DNA of 64,000 nucleotides from Branchiostoma floridae (Eukaryota; Chordata; Leptocardii; Amphioxiformes; Branchiostomatidae). The position numbers and the translations under genes were made by a program. Positions 23,398 through 35,651 of this stretch are shown here, piece after piece (positions within the stretch are counted from its first letter, which is position 1; each line of letters begins with the position of its first letter). A model generated the notes under the pieces. It was not told where the DNA came from. It ran no database searches and saw nothing but the letters and a program-made list of their open reading frames with translations. The stretch lies in assembly GCF_000003815.2 (NCBI RefSeq), contig NC_049994.1, forward strand, positions 16,873,280-16,937,279, read 5' to 3'.

Positions 23398-25524
23398 GGG
23401 ACTGGTCGATATTTAGCGGGGGGGGGGGGGGGAGGGCCGGTCGTCTGGGGGGGGAGGGCCTAGGAAAAAAATTTTGAGCCGGGGGGAGGGCCTAGGAAAA
23501 ATATTTTGAGACGGGGGGAGGGCCTAGGAAAAAAAATTTGCTCGATCTACCAGCAAAATTTGTCCCTCAAAAGGCAGGAAATGCCGTTTCAGAGGGTCAA
23601 GATTTCAAAATTTCCCCGGGCCTCCACAAGCTTGAGACGCCTCACGCCTCACGCCCGAGTTCGGCACCCGGCATTGTAAAATTGCGCTCCACATGCTGAA
23701 ATTTCGTTCAGTAATATTTCACTGCCGCGCCTTTGACCCTATGTCTGTTTAACACCGCTACAACGTTGTAAAAATATCTATGTTACAGTATTCATTTACC
23801 GTTTGTATAAAGGTGGGCTAAGAAAAAAATATCAGTAAAATTTGTTTACCTTTCTTACGAAGTTGGCGCGGCAATTAGCATGAAATGATGAAGCCGAAGT
23901 TCATACAGGACCGGGGACACTATACTCAGTGTTCTACTGCATGCTATAATAAGTTCTCGATAAAGTTACCAAAATGCGACGTAAAAATGTACTTCCGGTT
24001 TCCAATGCCACAATTCAGTCACGGTGACAAAATTTGGCGTCTTAGAAGAACTTGCATTTCTTGTCAACATCTCCGTACGCGTACCAACACATGTCGGTAT
24101 TTTCCTCAGATTTTACCGCAAAAAATGACGGGAAAATGCGTGTTTTCTTTCATGATTTGGAACGCTCTGGAAGATGACTGGTGACAGAGTGCCGTCTGTG
24201 AAACGGCCGGTGAGACTTGTGAATTCAGCTTTCCTTGTTTCATGTTCGCTTCCTTGTTAACGTTATAACCTGTACACATCCTCGACTTGAGAACTATCAT
24301 AATGATCAAACGCAGTACGTGCGTAACTCGATTTGCATGGGAAATGTTGCTAAACGTGTCGTTACCATGACAACAGCCTTGGCGGTAGTCTTTAGATGTA
24401 CCGATTTGACAGGGCTTGCCACGTTATGCGAAAAATAGAATTAACTTGCAACCAATCACAGCCAGCAGCGGGCCAAAAATCGCGGCTAAGTTACGTCAAT
24501 CACTTAGAAGCGGAAAACTTTGCGAATAACCCGGGAAACTGGCGTCTGTTTACAGTTTGCACCAGGAGGAAAACATTATTTAACTTAAACTGATCGTTGA
24601 ACGATTCCTTTGTCGATAGTTATAAAACTATGAAAATCACAAGCGTGACTGTTCACAAGGCCACTGATACACACACAGCTTCAGAGAAAAGAATTTGAAC
24701 TAACGTGTCAGATTCGTAATGCATTCCAGTTTCCCGACAATTTTGCCCATTCCGTCATTTTTGACCGACAAAATGGATGTCCAAAAAGCGTGGCATATTT
24801 AAAAGATCTCCCAAGTACAAGTCTGCGTTCTCACGCCCGCCGGCAGCTACAGAGGCGACCGGTCAACCCCGCCGTGGGATCGTCGTCACACGTCGGCTCC
24901 CCCCTCCCCACTACAGTTTTGGTTAGTCGTATCGTGCTGACGTTTTTGTTGTCATTTCTCCCCGATTAATAACCGTCAGTTATTGCCACCACAGAACCAA
25001 GAAAAAGTACAGAAGGTATTTGAATTGAAAATAGTCTCCGACAAGCTACTCGGACCCCATGAACTTGTAATGCGATAAGTAAAGGGGCGGGGCGCGCGCC
25101 GCGAAGCGGCGCAAATCTACTAGAAATCCAGGTACAAAATACTTAGTTTGTCGCGTTGTTTGGATAGAGTGGATTTATGAATATCAGAAGAACACAGTAG
25201 CCTCCAAGAATCATATATTTATGGGCTCCGAGCCATTCAATTCCCCTTTTTTTGCTAGGGGTAAGAGATCTGCCTCGCGATGAAAAACAGTAACGTTATC
25301 ATAAGTATGGCGTGAAGACATTTCCAAACGGGAGCGCAGTGATTTATTGGCGTCTTTAATATTTTTCAAATTTCATAGGAGGGGGGAGGGCCTAGGAAAA
25401 ATATTTTGACTTGGGGGGAGGGCCTAGGAAAAATTTTTTGACCTGGGGGGAGGGCCTAGGAAAAATTTTTTGACCCGACCCTCTGACGACCGGCCCTCCC
25501 CCCCCGCTAAATATCGACCAGCCC
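23398..25524. mobile_element. DNA element, 2.1 kb, G-rich subterminal repeats
   Basis: The ends are inverted: GGGACTGGTCGATATTTAGC with a G-run and GGGCCGGTCGTC at the left; GACGACCGGCCC, a C-run and GCTAAATATCGACCAGCCC at the right. Next to each end is a tandem of GGGGGGAGGGCCTAGGAAAA units: three at the left (23430-23540) and three at the right (25380-25475), in the same direction. The interior shows no transposase frame, so it looks non-autonomous. I do not see a clear target duplication. Confidence 0.8.
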
Positions 25525-26215
25525 AATAGTATCCATTTTGGCAATTTGAAATTGACCGCATATTTTACAGCTGCTTTGTACGATTTACAGTGTGCTTCAG
25601 AACATTTTTGTATTTTTGGAAACGGCCATGCTTACTTAGAAAAAGAGTCACTTGACGAGAAACAAGCATCACATGCTCCACGACACTGTTATAGTCCAAG
25701 CGAACATCCGGGACACTGTTTAGATTGCAGTCCAACTCTACATCCGGGACTTTGACCTATGGGTGACCTCTACGTTCCCCTTACCGCTGATGATGTGAAC
25801 TTTGGCACCGTTGAGACTAAAATTAGAATTCTCGGATGCGTCACTTCAGCTAACATGTCACGGATAATAGTGAATTATCGTGCACTACGTCAGAATGGGT
25901 CATCCAGGGTACAGTTTAAGGGGGTAAGAATAATAAACCGTTTAGATCCGATGATAAAGTAGCGCCTACAGTGGAACTTACGATCTAATTTTGGAGACAA
26001 GCTCCCTAACGCCGATACTTCGGAGTCATGCATCACTAACGTGCTTTGTGGCAAAGTCACGATGAGGGTTGTGGCCATGGTTAGATCAGTAAAAAGAACT
26101 TAAGAAGAAGTATGTCTTTTATTCAAATCTATGATATTGTAGGGCAATCTTCAGTACGATAACCAACATGTGTACAATTAAGATATTTTTCCAAAGTTCC
26201 TTCATATAATTTTAT
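25525..26215. other. No gene recognised
   Basis: Short frames only; no repeat partner seen in the window. Confidence 0.4.
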
Positions 26216-26435
26216 AGGTATAGCATATATCCGCGAATAGTTTCATCAGGTTGGTACGTCACTGAATAAAGAGATTTTTTTACACAACTCACAGCTTTAT
26301 TCTCACCTGCAGTACAATGTGAACCACAATCAGAATTGCCCAGAAGAAGGTGACAGACGGTCCCCCAAACGTCGGTGAGAATAAAGCATTGGTGGTGTAA
26401 AATGAGTCTCTTTATTCGATATAGCATATAGTTTT
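26216..26435. mobile_element. Foldback element (probable MITE)
   Basis: GAATAAAGAGA with ACAC and TTTATTCTCACC on the left side pair with GGTGAGAATAAA, GTGTAAAATGAG and CTCTTTATTC on the right. TATAGCATATA occurs directly at both outer edges (26220 and 26420). About 220 bases in all, non-coding. Confidence 0.6.
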
Positions 26436-26960
26436 ATAGATGTATTTCTAATTTTCCAAACCAAATGATCATAAGGTTATCTCTGGTCAGAGAATCATTT
26501 GAAAATGGGGAATTGAGGCACTCTTTTTAGATGTTTACCACTTTGTATGATGCAAGTATACTAGTAGTAACATGTTCATCGCGTAACTGTTTTACATCCG
26601 TTAGCCTGGCAGCGTTGCTTAGGTACTGTAAACTATCACCGGAATGTCATTCACATACATTCCACACGCTGTTTACACTGCCTAACCGTTATGAGTCCAA
26701 ACAACCGGTCCCAGGAACTTGCTGATGTTTAAAACAATGGCGGGTCTAAACCGGTTCTAACTAGTTGTCAAGGTACGTGCTTTTTGCTCTTTACGTAATG
26801 TTACTTAATTTGGGGGAAAATATCCACCGTATGAAACCATGAAGTTGCTTCTATGTACCTTCCTAGATGTCTTATTTAGTATTAAACATTTTCGTGTCCA
26901 TATTTTGCGTAGTTGATAAACTTCATGTTGTTTATAACATGTGTCTAACAAAGGAGATGC

Positions 26961-27085
26961 ATCAATGAATGAATGAGTGAATGATTCAATGGACGGATAA
27001 AAGAATGAATGGTGGGATAAATGAATGAATGAATGAAAGAGTAAAAGGATGAATAAGTGAATGACCTTTATTTTGACTTCCTACT
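26961..27085 (-). mobile_element. LINE 3' tail with ATTC repeats
   Basis: Read on the minus strand it gives AAAATAAAGGTCATTC followed by a degenerate run of CATT/ATTC units about 90 bases long. This is the usual look of a CR1/L2-like LINE 3' end. No coding part is attached. Confidence 0.6.
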
Positions 27086-27773
27086 CTTATAAACCAGGGA
27101 AAGACCAACAAAGAAAGACTAACACATACATTTCCAATGGCATACATACTGGATATACAAATTGAGAACACCAGGACACATTACAATTGGACTTCTGCTC
27201 GCTTCGAATTCTCTAAACCAATAAATGTATGAACATATATATGTGACTTACAACGCTAAGCTGAGAGATTTTGTTTCGTATAGTTAACACGGGAATCGGA
27301 ATTCTGGTTCTGGGCATATTATCATATTTAAGGGCATGATTAAAGAGTATTGTCACATCTCATAACAGAAACTCATTTTTTTTCGTGAAAACCGTATATA
27401 CACAGTAGCAATGGACATATTATGGCCAGACATTTTAAGACGTTATTGTATGTACATCGGGCACAAACGTCTATCAGCATAAGCATACACCAAAGTTGGC
27501 ATTCAGAATGGCGCCACTATGGATTACATGTTACATAGTTACAAACACTCTTGTGGAATGGCTTATCGTCGAGAAAATGGGAAAACAAAACCGTAAAGCC
27601 TTTACCTATAACTTACTCACATATCCTTAAGCAAACAGTACAAAACTTTAAACTGCACAGAGATGCAGCATCGTCGTCCTTAACCTTAAGTAAAGTCTCT
27701 TTGATCTTAATTTTCACAGATTGATTTTTACAGATTGTTTATCCGCAATATATACATGCTATCAGTGAAATGT

Positions 27774-27817
27774 AGCCCTTTGCCGTAGTGCTCGCACACT
27801 TGTGTGGGCAAAGGGCT
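27774..27817. repeat. Small hairpin
   Basis: AGCCCTTTGCC and GGCAAAGGGCT form an 11-base stem around a 22-base loop. No tract of T follows, and it is not near a gene end I can define, so its role is unknown. Confidence 0.5.
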
Positions 27818-28072
27818 TTAGAAACAGAGAAGGGTATCACCATATTTACCAAAAATAATCTGGACGTACTGCACAAAATCCTGTCTTTACGCATACCGTA
27901 AATTATGCTTAAAGGTTCCATTCTTTTCAGTCGAGGGAAGAAACTTTTTTTCAGTCGAGAGAAGAAACGACACCTTCACGCGTTCTTTAAAGTTTGCTGA
28001 AAGATTTAGATTCTAAGCAGTAATAGGAATTTGAATAGTTCACAATGTACACTATACACGACGTTGGTTACG

Positions 28073-29789
28073 TCAGACATAGCCGCTGGTTAGAGACGAC
28101 CTGCCGGTTGAAATTTGATCCCAGGGAACTTTCTTGAAGGCTTCGATGTCGGCCGAGAGGGCGCTGACCCGCCTGTGTCTTCTCCCGTTGGGTGAGAGGC
28201 TGTTGGACCTTGGTCTGCCCGCGGGGGACTGAACAGCACCACCATCGCTCGGTTGTCCTGTCCAGCTCGTCCGGACGGAGCGAGAGGTCACCGGGGGTGG
28301 GGTGTAACCTGTATTGACGTCATAGAACAAGATGGCGGGTCAATATGGCGTCCTAATATGGCATGCGACGATCTACTTCAATATAATCAGTAGTAATTTG
28401 TTTGTTTATTGTAATTTACCACTTTTTTAGACAGGCATCGGCAACCTTTGAAGTTGACCCCCTCCCAAAATAGGAATACATTACCTCTAGTCGTAACAAC
28501 AAGAGAACGCGAAAATGCATCTTAATGTTATTTACTATGATTATTCACTCTTCAACAATAAAAAGATCTATACCATTAGTTACACAGCAGGAAAGATTTA
28601 AAACAAGTATATTTCAGAAAATATGAACTATAACTTGGATTTAGTATGGCCTAGATTGAATGAAAACGATCTCAATGGTCTGTACTAGAATGAGCATTAG
28701 ATTCAAATGAGCCGTTCAGTTAATTTCTTTTCTCGAAGCAGAGTATCAAGCACACGGCAGGTTACAATGAAGCTAAGTCCTAATCTCCAAGCATGGTTTC
28801 CTGAGGGCAAAACGTCGGAGCATATCAGCGGACTCGAAACCAGGAACTCTGAGTTTTGAGTCAAAATGTAGAAACTGATCCGGACACTAACCATGCTTAG
28901 AGATTACAAGACTCTCTTGATTCCTACCTGGGGGGTACGAATCGTCCTCTGGGATGGGATCGTAGTTGATGGTCATGACCTGCGGGGCCGGTATGGCGGT
29001 GGATGTTCTGCGGTCGTACAGGGACTGTCCCCCGGCCGTGGAGCCGCGCTTGCTCGGGCTGTAGAAGGAACCTTGCACCACCGACGGCGCCGGGGTCCGC
29101 CTCTCCGTCTATAGATGTAAAAAAAGAGCAAAAACTCGTGTGAATATTTTGCACATGCAAATCGCAAGAAACACTAATCCCATGACATTTAGCATCACAA
29201 GAATACCAGAATGCTATGACAAGATATTTTTGTAGAAAGCGAATGTTCTTTGCAGCATCAGAAAACAATGGATTAGAATCAAATTCAGCCTCGTTTCTTT
29301 TTTTTTGGGGGGGGGGGGGGGGTCTGATTTGCTTTTTCTGATGGAATACTAGTATTGCCCTATTGTATGCAGTTTATTTGTGGTCTCAGAAAAAAAATGT
29401 TCGCCTACCCTAAAGATGAAAGGAGAGCCGAAAGATGGCAGCATTGGGAGCTACGAAGGCCGTGAGCTGTAAGTTGTTGTTAGATTTCGAAAAGTAAAGA
29501 TGACAGGAGAACAAAAGGAAGGCCGTGTTTGAGCAATACACAACAGCCAAAACCACACGAGCGACTCCCATTGCAACAAAAAACATGTACCCCTACCTCT
29601 GGATCTACGAAGGCCGTGAGGCGAGTGGAGTTCCTGCGCTCCCCGTAGTACGGCATGGGGGTGAGGCTTCCGTCCGCCCGGCCGTCCCTCACCGCCTCCC
29701 GCCGCCAGATGCTGTCGTACCGCTGCCGGAAGTGCGGGTTGTAGGAGGACGTCATCCGCCGCGGGGTCTCCTTCATCTCCTGCTGGGGC
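28073..29789 (-). CDS. Gene A exons 5-7: cytoplasmic tail
   Basis: Exons 29597-29789, 28928-29108 and 28073-28308 encode a basic, Tyr/Ser/Pro-rich tail: SYNPHFRQRYDSIWRRE, MPYYGERRNSTRL, GSFYSPSKRGS, INYDPIPEDDSY, GYTPPPVTSRS, ending in SLTSGYV and a TGA stop. RRNST and RRVS are basophilic kinase-like sites. The C-terminus SGYV resembles a hydrophobic PDZ ligand (inference). The exons are GC-rich compared with the flanking introns. Confidence 0.8.
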
Positions 29790-32700
29790 CTGCACCAACG
29801 TGAAGAACGTAAGGTAAGAAAAGGTAAGGGACCTATAGTTGTTTGCATGATGTAGGCTTAGGTCCCAACGGGCTGTTTTGGGCACTTTCGGGTGTGACCC
29901 CTACGTGGCCCCGTGGGACACCTTGCGGCTCGCGGGGTATTTTTGGGCCCAGGGTCTCCTTCATCTCACCAACGTATAGGTAAGGTAAGAAAAGGTAAGG
30001 GACTTGCAGGCTTTGGTCCCAATTGGGAAAAGGGGCCCTGTTTACGGGCTGTTTTTTGGCACAACATGGCCCCGCGGGACACCTTGCGGTCGCTCCCGGG
30101 GTATTTTTGGGCCCGATGAATTTAAGTCAGACTTAAAATGAACACGGGGCCCGGTAACAGTCCACTGGGACAAATCTATGCCTTCAGAGCATGGCCGGGG
30201 CTACAACCGTGACTGGCACCAGTGCCATTAGCGCAGGGCCATGACGGCAGTGGATTGTTATACACTGTTTAAAAAAAAATTACATTGGTAATTTAGAATC
30301 ATTAGATATCAGTAACACATGTATATTCTATTGTGATGTATGTGGAAATTGCCATACATGTACCTGTTACGATAGTCAGCAATTTCTTCTTGTATAACTA
30401 TATTGTCTAGAATAAGGTATTCAAAAGCGGAGCCCAACCCTCTCAGTCCACCGTCTTTTACCTTCCGAAACGAAGCCAAGCACAGCGCATATTTATCCAT
30501 ATACTTGGGTGAAGTGGGGAGAGTCGTGTTAAGTGCCTTTCTTAAGGACACAATCGAACCCAGGAAGCGAACCCAGGACTTCTCGATCCAAAGTAGTACG
30601 CAAAGTTATTGAACTAAATGACATCGTCGAAATAAAGAAGGACCTTAGACCTGATTCAGAGACTGACCCATTCTGTTCTAGCGTGCGGGTTAAGTCCATA
30701 CCATTAGTTATGGATGATCTAATAGTTAGGCGTTGGTTCTTCAGCAGAGCATAATCCCTGCACATACGTAACACAAGCAGTTGACCGATAAAGGGCGGTT
30801 TCTGTATGGCGTTTACATTGTCCATTGTTAAGTATGACGTCAAATGCTCAAATCGCATTTTTATTATACCACCCAGGGACTTAGACTTTCCATTAAAGAT
30901 TTTATCATGTTTCAAAACTACGTTTGACATCCCATGAGAGTTCTTATCCCGCCGCAAATCAAGGTTTGCTTATTAATAGCAAACGATTGTTCCTTCTAAT
31001 TCCAAACGTAGTGTCAAAGCAGGCCTGTTGCAAGACGACATTTATGCCAACTGTACAAACGTGTCTACGTATTTAGAGCCCTTTCCATGTCATTTAGTGT
31101 ATAGGGCAGCGCCTATCCGTTTTCATAGCCCTTTGGTCACACAGATGCATAAGAAATTCCGTAACAGTAGGGGGTTATTCTGCTGACACTTATTATAATA
31201 TGCCATATGTACCAGTTTTAAAAACCCTCGGTCAACTCAGTACGGGATCGAATCATGCCCCCCGCTTGCTTAGCAAACACTAGGCCCACACAGCGTCCGA
31301 TCTGAAAATTAGTCTACCTATAGGGGTAGGTACCAATACCAAAAATTAAGGTACAGGTACGGTCCAGAGGATCAGGTTCAGGTCCGGACAGCATTTATTG
31401 TCTCTGTTTTAGGCCGTAGTTTGACCGCAGAAGCTTGGTAAAAACGTAAAAATGACTATCAACTCTTCTCTACTTCGCCCTTGGTCTTTTATTGGACCCG
31501 TGAGCTCTAAAACACATTAACACCTACATCGGATTTTTTTCAGGTCCGATTTTTCTGGACCGGTCCAACAAGAAAGATCGTTTTTTATAGGTTTTGTATT
31601 GTAACATACGAAACTGAAGACTTACTCTTCCTCTGGTTTCTGGTCGAAGTCCATGCAGCACCAGATGTTGATGATGGCGCAGATCATGATGAACACGCTG
31701 GCCGCTAACAGCGCTGCTGCGATCTGCCAGTTCTGACCCTCATCAGCAGGGTTGTACGGGGCACTTCCCTGTCATGGATAAAGTGAACGGTTTCACAAAG
31801 TGAAATACATGCTATATTCATTTTTAATTCATTCAGGAAACAGAAGAGAAGGATACACAAGGTAACAGTTACTTGAATAACTGATTTGTCAGACGTTTCA
31901 GACAGCATTCTGTATCATTGGCAAAAGACAGCGGATGCTACCTGGATCTTCTACCACATCCTAATTCGTGTTCCAGGAAGTTGAAACACTATGGGCTTCA
32001 CATCTCTTTGCCTTCAAATTTTATATTTCGCAAACAAGTACCTTGATATATACGTTGTCATCTTCTATAAGTAAGGTAAATGTAAGGTAAAGGTAAAGTT
32101 AGCCCAAGAGCATTGTAGAGATGTAAGAGACAGTAGGCAGTATGTCTTAAGTACGGTATTGGAAGGCGGACCCCGAACCTCTTCTTCCACCGTGCCTTTT
32201 TGCTTCCCTAACCAAAGTTGGTTACACGTTTTTACATCTGGGTGGACTAGAGAAAAGTGCCTTTCCCAAGGGCGCAAGATCGGCGGCATGACAGGATTTA
32301 AACCTGGGGCCAGTTACGCCACACGTTTAGCACTAGACACAGCCCATTCTTTTTAGTGAAGTAAAGTTTTGGCGAAAGCACACAACAACGTTAATCTGTT
32401 AATTGACTATGCAAGTTGACAAGGGAACACACTTACGACGTATTCGGATCCCAAAGTCTCCCCCGGGTTTATTAGCTCCACCATGAAGATGTCTGTAACG
32501 TAGTTCGACTTTTTATCCTTGTCCTCCACAGTGATATAGATGAGGTTTGTGCCTATTATGCGCACGTCGCTTGGAGTTATATATCTGAGTTGTACGCAGC
32601 CGGAGTTGGCACTGGAGTCACAGTCTTTGGGGATAAGGGTGGCGGTTCCTAGGGTAGTGTTTGATATTGTGTCGATTCGGAATTCCAACAAGCTCCCGTC

Positions 32701-35651
32701 GTCTAGATTGATTGCATTAATGTCAACGGTGATAGTCCCTGAAATATAGGTAAAGATATCGTATCGTTAATAAATGGCATATCATTGTATCTACGGTCGT
32801 AATGCTTTGTTTATCAGTTGCCAACGTGATGTTGTCGTTATTTGCTTTCTCCAAAAGCTAGTTCAGAAGAGATTACCGATAAGCCAGCAAACAGAATTTT
32901 ATTGCTATGTAATCATTTATTATCCTATCTAAAGATGATAACATATAAAAAAAAGGTCAATATCATATCATGGTTGAAATGTTGGGAAAGTTAAGATCAT
33001 TTTCTTCCAATTCAGTCACTGCCTAACATTAAAATTCCCCTCGCCACCCTCAAACTTTGTCGCAGTTACAGATTGTCTATCTATTACATGTATCAAATGT
33101 ACGTGTGATCAAAAACTTTGCCACAAATCTATTATTTACTTGTTTGTTTATCTGAATTAAGCATACGTGACAGGAGGTACGGCAAAACGCATATGATAAT
33201 ATGTGTTAGAAGGTCCCTCAACTCTACCACTTGAAACATATGCTAAACTTATTTTATATGAATTTTCTCACCTCTTCCTGTAATCCTTATATGCAGAGGC
33301 ACGGTAAATTCAATCAGCGTGCTCCTTTTGTGCCTGCCGCCACGGCGCATCAAAGATTCTAGTCTTTCGAGTGGCGATACCTGTGGGGGAACCACAAAAC
33401 AAACATTTGTCAGGAAGAGTCCTAGAAACGGTCATGTTGATGTTGCTAACGCAACAAGACCTTGACCTGTGGGCTAGCATTTCCTGGTCACCTCACACGT
33501 CACAACGAACCTGCAGGACGAATTCTTCTCTGACCTTCTGTAGTTAAAAGAAGGGTTGGACGTCCTTGTGGCAGTTTAAAGAGAGGTGCTCAAACTGAAT
33601 CAAACTTACAGTATGAATTCAAAGCAGGAAGATTAACAACACTTCATTTTTGCCAGTAGGACGTAAATGACGAGGAGGCGTCCAAAAACATTTGTACCGT
33701 TCAGTTCACAATAGTACAATGGCACTACATATATATCCTTTCAACTTTTCCTGCTATAAATAACGCATAGAAGGTTTGCCACCCACTGCCCTCTTCAAGA
33801 AAGCACAGAAGTTGATAGAAATACCTTCAGAAGAATTCATACGTACATGTTGATTTTCTTCAATGGACGAGAGCTCCTCTATGTGTTACGCGACCTTACC
33901 CTTGTACGGCTAGTGATTGAGTGCCCCAGAGGACGCTAATATTCTAAGAATAGACGTCTCAGACCAGAAATTATATATCAAAGTTCTTTTTTTTATCTAT
34001 GACAAATAGCGTTTTAACGTCGCCTGTGCCAATGCAGGTGGTTACATACACACACGTTATCATAGCGTACCCCACCTACATTACATGGACATACCATTCT
34101 TACATTTACATACACCCAGATAAATGCTAACAAGCGTGAGCTCTTTAAACAGTAATGGACGAATTTTATTTGATCTGTTGGAGTCAATTTTTGGAACTGG
34201 TTAAGTCTCCAAGATGGCTGTCTTGTGTCGTTAATAATAGCATGTCTAAAGTGTGGGTTATTGTAGGTTACAAGCCTTGTTAACATAAGCTTTTACATTC
34301 ACAGCTGTCGGTAATTAAAAAAGCCAATGTTGCTTCGCGTTGAAACTTTGCGGTCAACACTAGTGACAGTTATAGATTATGTCACAATGGCGGTTTCCAA
34401 GATAGCTTTCTATTTCAAACAATTAAACGTGGGTGTCGCAAATCTCATGTTTTTCTTTCGCCATCAGAAACAGGTCACATAAGTAGCCATTCTTTTGTAA
34501 TATAACAATGCACTCGTGTTTACCACTTCTACCTGTGTGAACGAATTTTTGTTGAGACAGTGATGCACGCATACGTTACGTCTGTACGTGTGATCAGATA
34601 CTCCGGTATGCGTGTTATTTCATAAAAGTCATACTGGAAGACTAATATGTTTTTGTCTTTGCCAAATGAATCGGCTTGGTCCTGTTTTCCTCCAAAGTCA
34701 TCCCCCTGTCAGACTGTGGAGACGGCTGTTTATGGTGACAGGAGAATTATCATTGACGTGTGGCAGTGTTTGGGTGGATGAGATTGGTCAGTGGTCAAAC
34801 AGCCTGACAAAACTCAACAGCCGACATCTCGGGTTGCTACAACGGACGACACCCTGTCCCGTCTCCATGGTGACAGGAAAAACACGTACAAAACATCAAA
34901 ACTCCCCTTTTGCGCTATCTTCTGTCAAAATGTCATTTTAGTACTTACGTGTACACTACAAGCTTTAACTTTAACTATTTCTATTTGATTTTTTTTACAT
35001 GTTTTATCTTCCTTAACTTCTGTGACGATTTTACTCTTCAACCAACGACAATCAAGAAAGAAACGTTATTTCCACTTCAAGTCATGTAGGAAATGCGTAT
35101 AATCAACTAGAATGACAAAAAATATGTTTTTCGTAGTCTAGATGAATTCTCACGCAGGTTAAGCGTCATCAAAGATCGCATTATTTTCTCTCCAAGTGGA
35201 TTCGCAAATAACCCAACCCAAAAGTCTCAAGTCCACATCACTTAGTGTTACCTAAAGTCAACGGCAGCGCATGATGTATTGCGCATGCATTTTTCCACAG
35301 CCGTGTTGTTTTTCACGTACCAAGAACTTCTTTGCTATAGTCAGCAGAAATAACAACCTATAGTGAATGAGTTAAAGGAAGAGACTTGGGTTTCACAGAT
35401 CATTCATTGCCATGTGGTATGATAGATTACACAAGATTTACTACATCAAACATGTAACGTGGACATAACATCTTGCATATTGAATATCGGCTTACCTCGA
35501 ATGTCAAAAGATGACTGGCGGCCAGTGGTCCTGTTTTCGTCGTCCCGGATGACTCCTGTTTTGTCTCCAGATCTAACTCATGACTGTTACACAGCACACA
35601 AATCATCGCCACCCCTAGACAGACGAGCTCCGTTTTACAGAGTAACACCAT
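28073..35651 (-). CDS. Gene A: single-pass type I membrane protein, 439 aa
   Basis: Seven exons join without a phase error: 35496-35651, 33272-33380, 32437-32738, 31626-31768, 29597-29789, 28928-29108, 28073-28308. The 439-residue product has a signal peptide (about 1-24), a furin-like RHKR (68-71), a beta-rich ectodomain with two cysteines near the middle (DCDSS, GCVQL), a membrane span (about 205-225) ending in WCC, and a 212-residue cytoplasmic tail rich in Tyr, Arg, Ser and Pro. The ectodomain reads like a beta-sandwich (TITVDINAINL, LIYITVEDKD), distantly reminiscent of cadherin-like or Calx-beta folds, but no calcium motif is clear and I do not assign a family. A role as an adhesion or receptor-like surface protein is inference. 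I chose the ATG at 35651 because it directly precedes the hydrophobic core. Intron repeats are listed separately. Confidence 0.8.
29302..29325 (+). repeat. T8/G16 homopolymer pair
   Basis: A run of T followed by about 16 G in a gene A intron; potential G-quadruplex and assembly-sensitive. Confidence 0.7.
29763..30114 (+). repeat. Tandem duplication across gene A exon 5 edge
   Basis: The unit of about 188 bases starts inside exon 5. GGGTCTCCTTCATCTC occurs at 29765 (exon) and 29953 (intron), each followed by ACCAACGT, GGTAAGGTAAGAAAAGGTAAGG, GGTCCCAA, GGGCTGTTTT, GGGACACCTTGCGG and GTATTTTTGGGCCC. Relative to the real exon, copy 2 lacks the 14-base block that carries the splice acceptor, so it is a dead pseudo-exon edge. 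Confidence 0.85.
30403..30600 (+). repeat. SINE-like repeat, copy 1
   Basis: It shares with 32100-32330 the blocks TTNNAAGGCGGA-CCC, CTTTTA/TGCTTCC, GTGCCTTTC and AAGG with a following RTTYRAACCYNGG B-box-like word. The order suggests a tRNA-derived SINE in a gene A intron. The 142-codon minus-strand frame that overlaps it is not credible as a gene. Confidence 0.45.
31322..31605 (-). mobile_element. Internally deleted family A copy
   Basis: It opens with GGGGTAGGTACCAATACC and GGTCCAGAGGATCAGG (the right end of family A). It closes with TTTTTTTCAGGTC, TTTTCTGGACCGGTCC and ACAAGAAAG (the left end reversed). A middle block ACTATCAACTCTT also matches 6165-6180. It is about 285 bases against 1794 in the longer copy, inverted relative to it, and lies in the gene A intron beside exon 4. 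Confidence 0.75.
31626..31768 (-). CDS. Gene A exon 4: membrane span
   Basis: It encodes PYNPADEGQNW, then the span IAAALLAASVFIMICAIINI and WCCMDFDQKPEE. The paired cysteines at the inner face could be palmitoylated (inference). The donor GTAAGT at 31620-31625 is only about 15-20 bases from a transposon remnant. Confidence 0.85.
32041..32350 (+). repeat. SINE-like repeat, copy 2
   Basis: Partner of 30403-30600. A B-box-like GGATTTAAACCTGGGGCC stands near 32294-32311, preceded by GTGCCTTTCCCAAGGGCGCAA. It lies in the intron between gene A exons 3 and 4. Confidence 0.5.
32437..32738 (-). CDS. Gene A exon 3: main ectodomain
   Basis: About 100 codons between acceptor TATATTTCAG and donor GTAAGT. 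It alternates hydrophobic and polar residues, contains an N-linked site (NTT in TISNTT) and two cysteines that could pair. No family signature is seen. Confidence 0.8.
33272..33380 (-). CDS. Gene A exon 2: putative propeptide cleavage site
   Basis: Acceptor CCCCCACAG and donor GTGAGA. It encodes VSPLERLESLMRRGGRHKR, then STLIEFTVPLHIRITGR. RHKR meets the R-X-K/R-R furin rule just before the predicted beta-rich domain, which suggests removal of a short propeptide of about 45 residues. Confidence 0.75.
33381..35495 (-). other. Gene A intron 1, nothing recognised
   Basis: A 2.1 kb intron. I see no further exon that would fit phase 0 at both ends, and no RNA gene. Confidence 0.5.
35496..35651 (-). 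CDS. Gene A exon 1: signal peptide
   Basis: It encodes 52 residues starting MVLLCKTELVCLGVAMICVL, a typical leader, then a polar SHELDLETKQE segment. Donor GTAAGC, phase 0. An in-frame open stretch upstream (to 35819) lacks a leader at its own Met and is taken as 5' UTR. Confidence 0.75.

Noticed and set aside
30529-30957. 142-codon minus-strand frame
   Set aside because: It overlaps a SINE-like repeat, has no splice or family signature, and gene A exon phases close without it.
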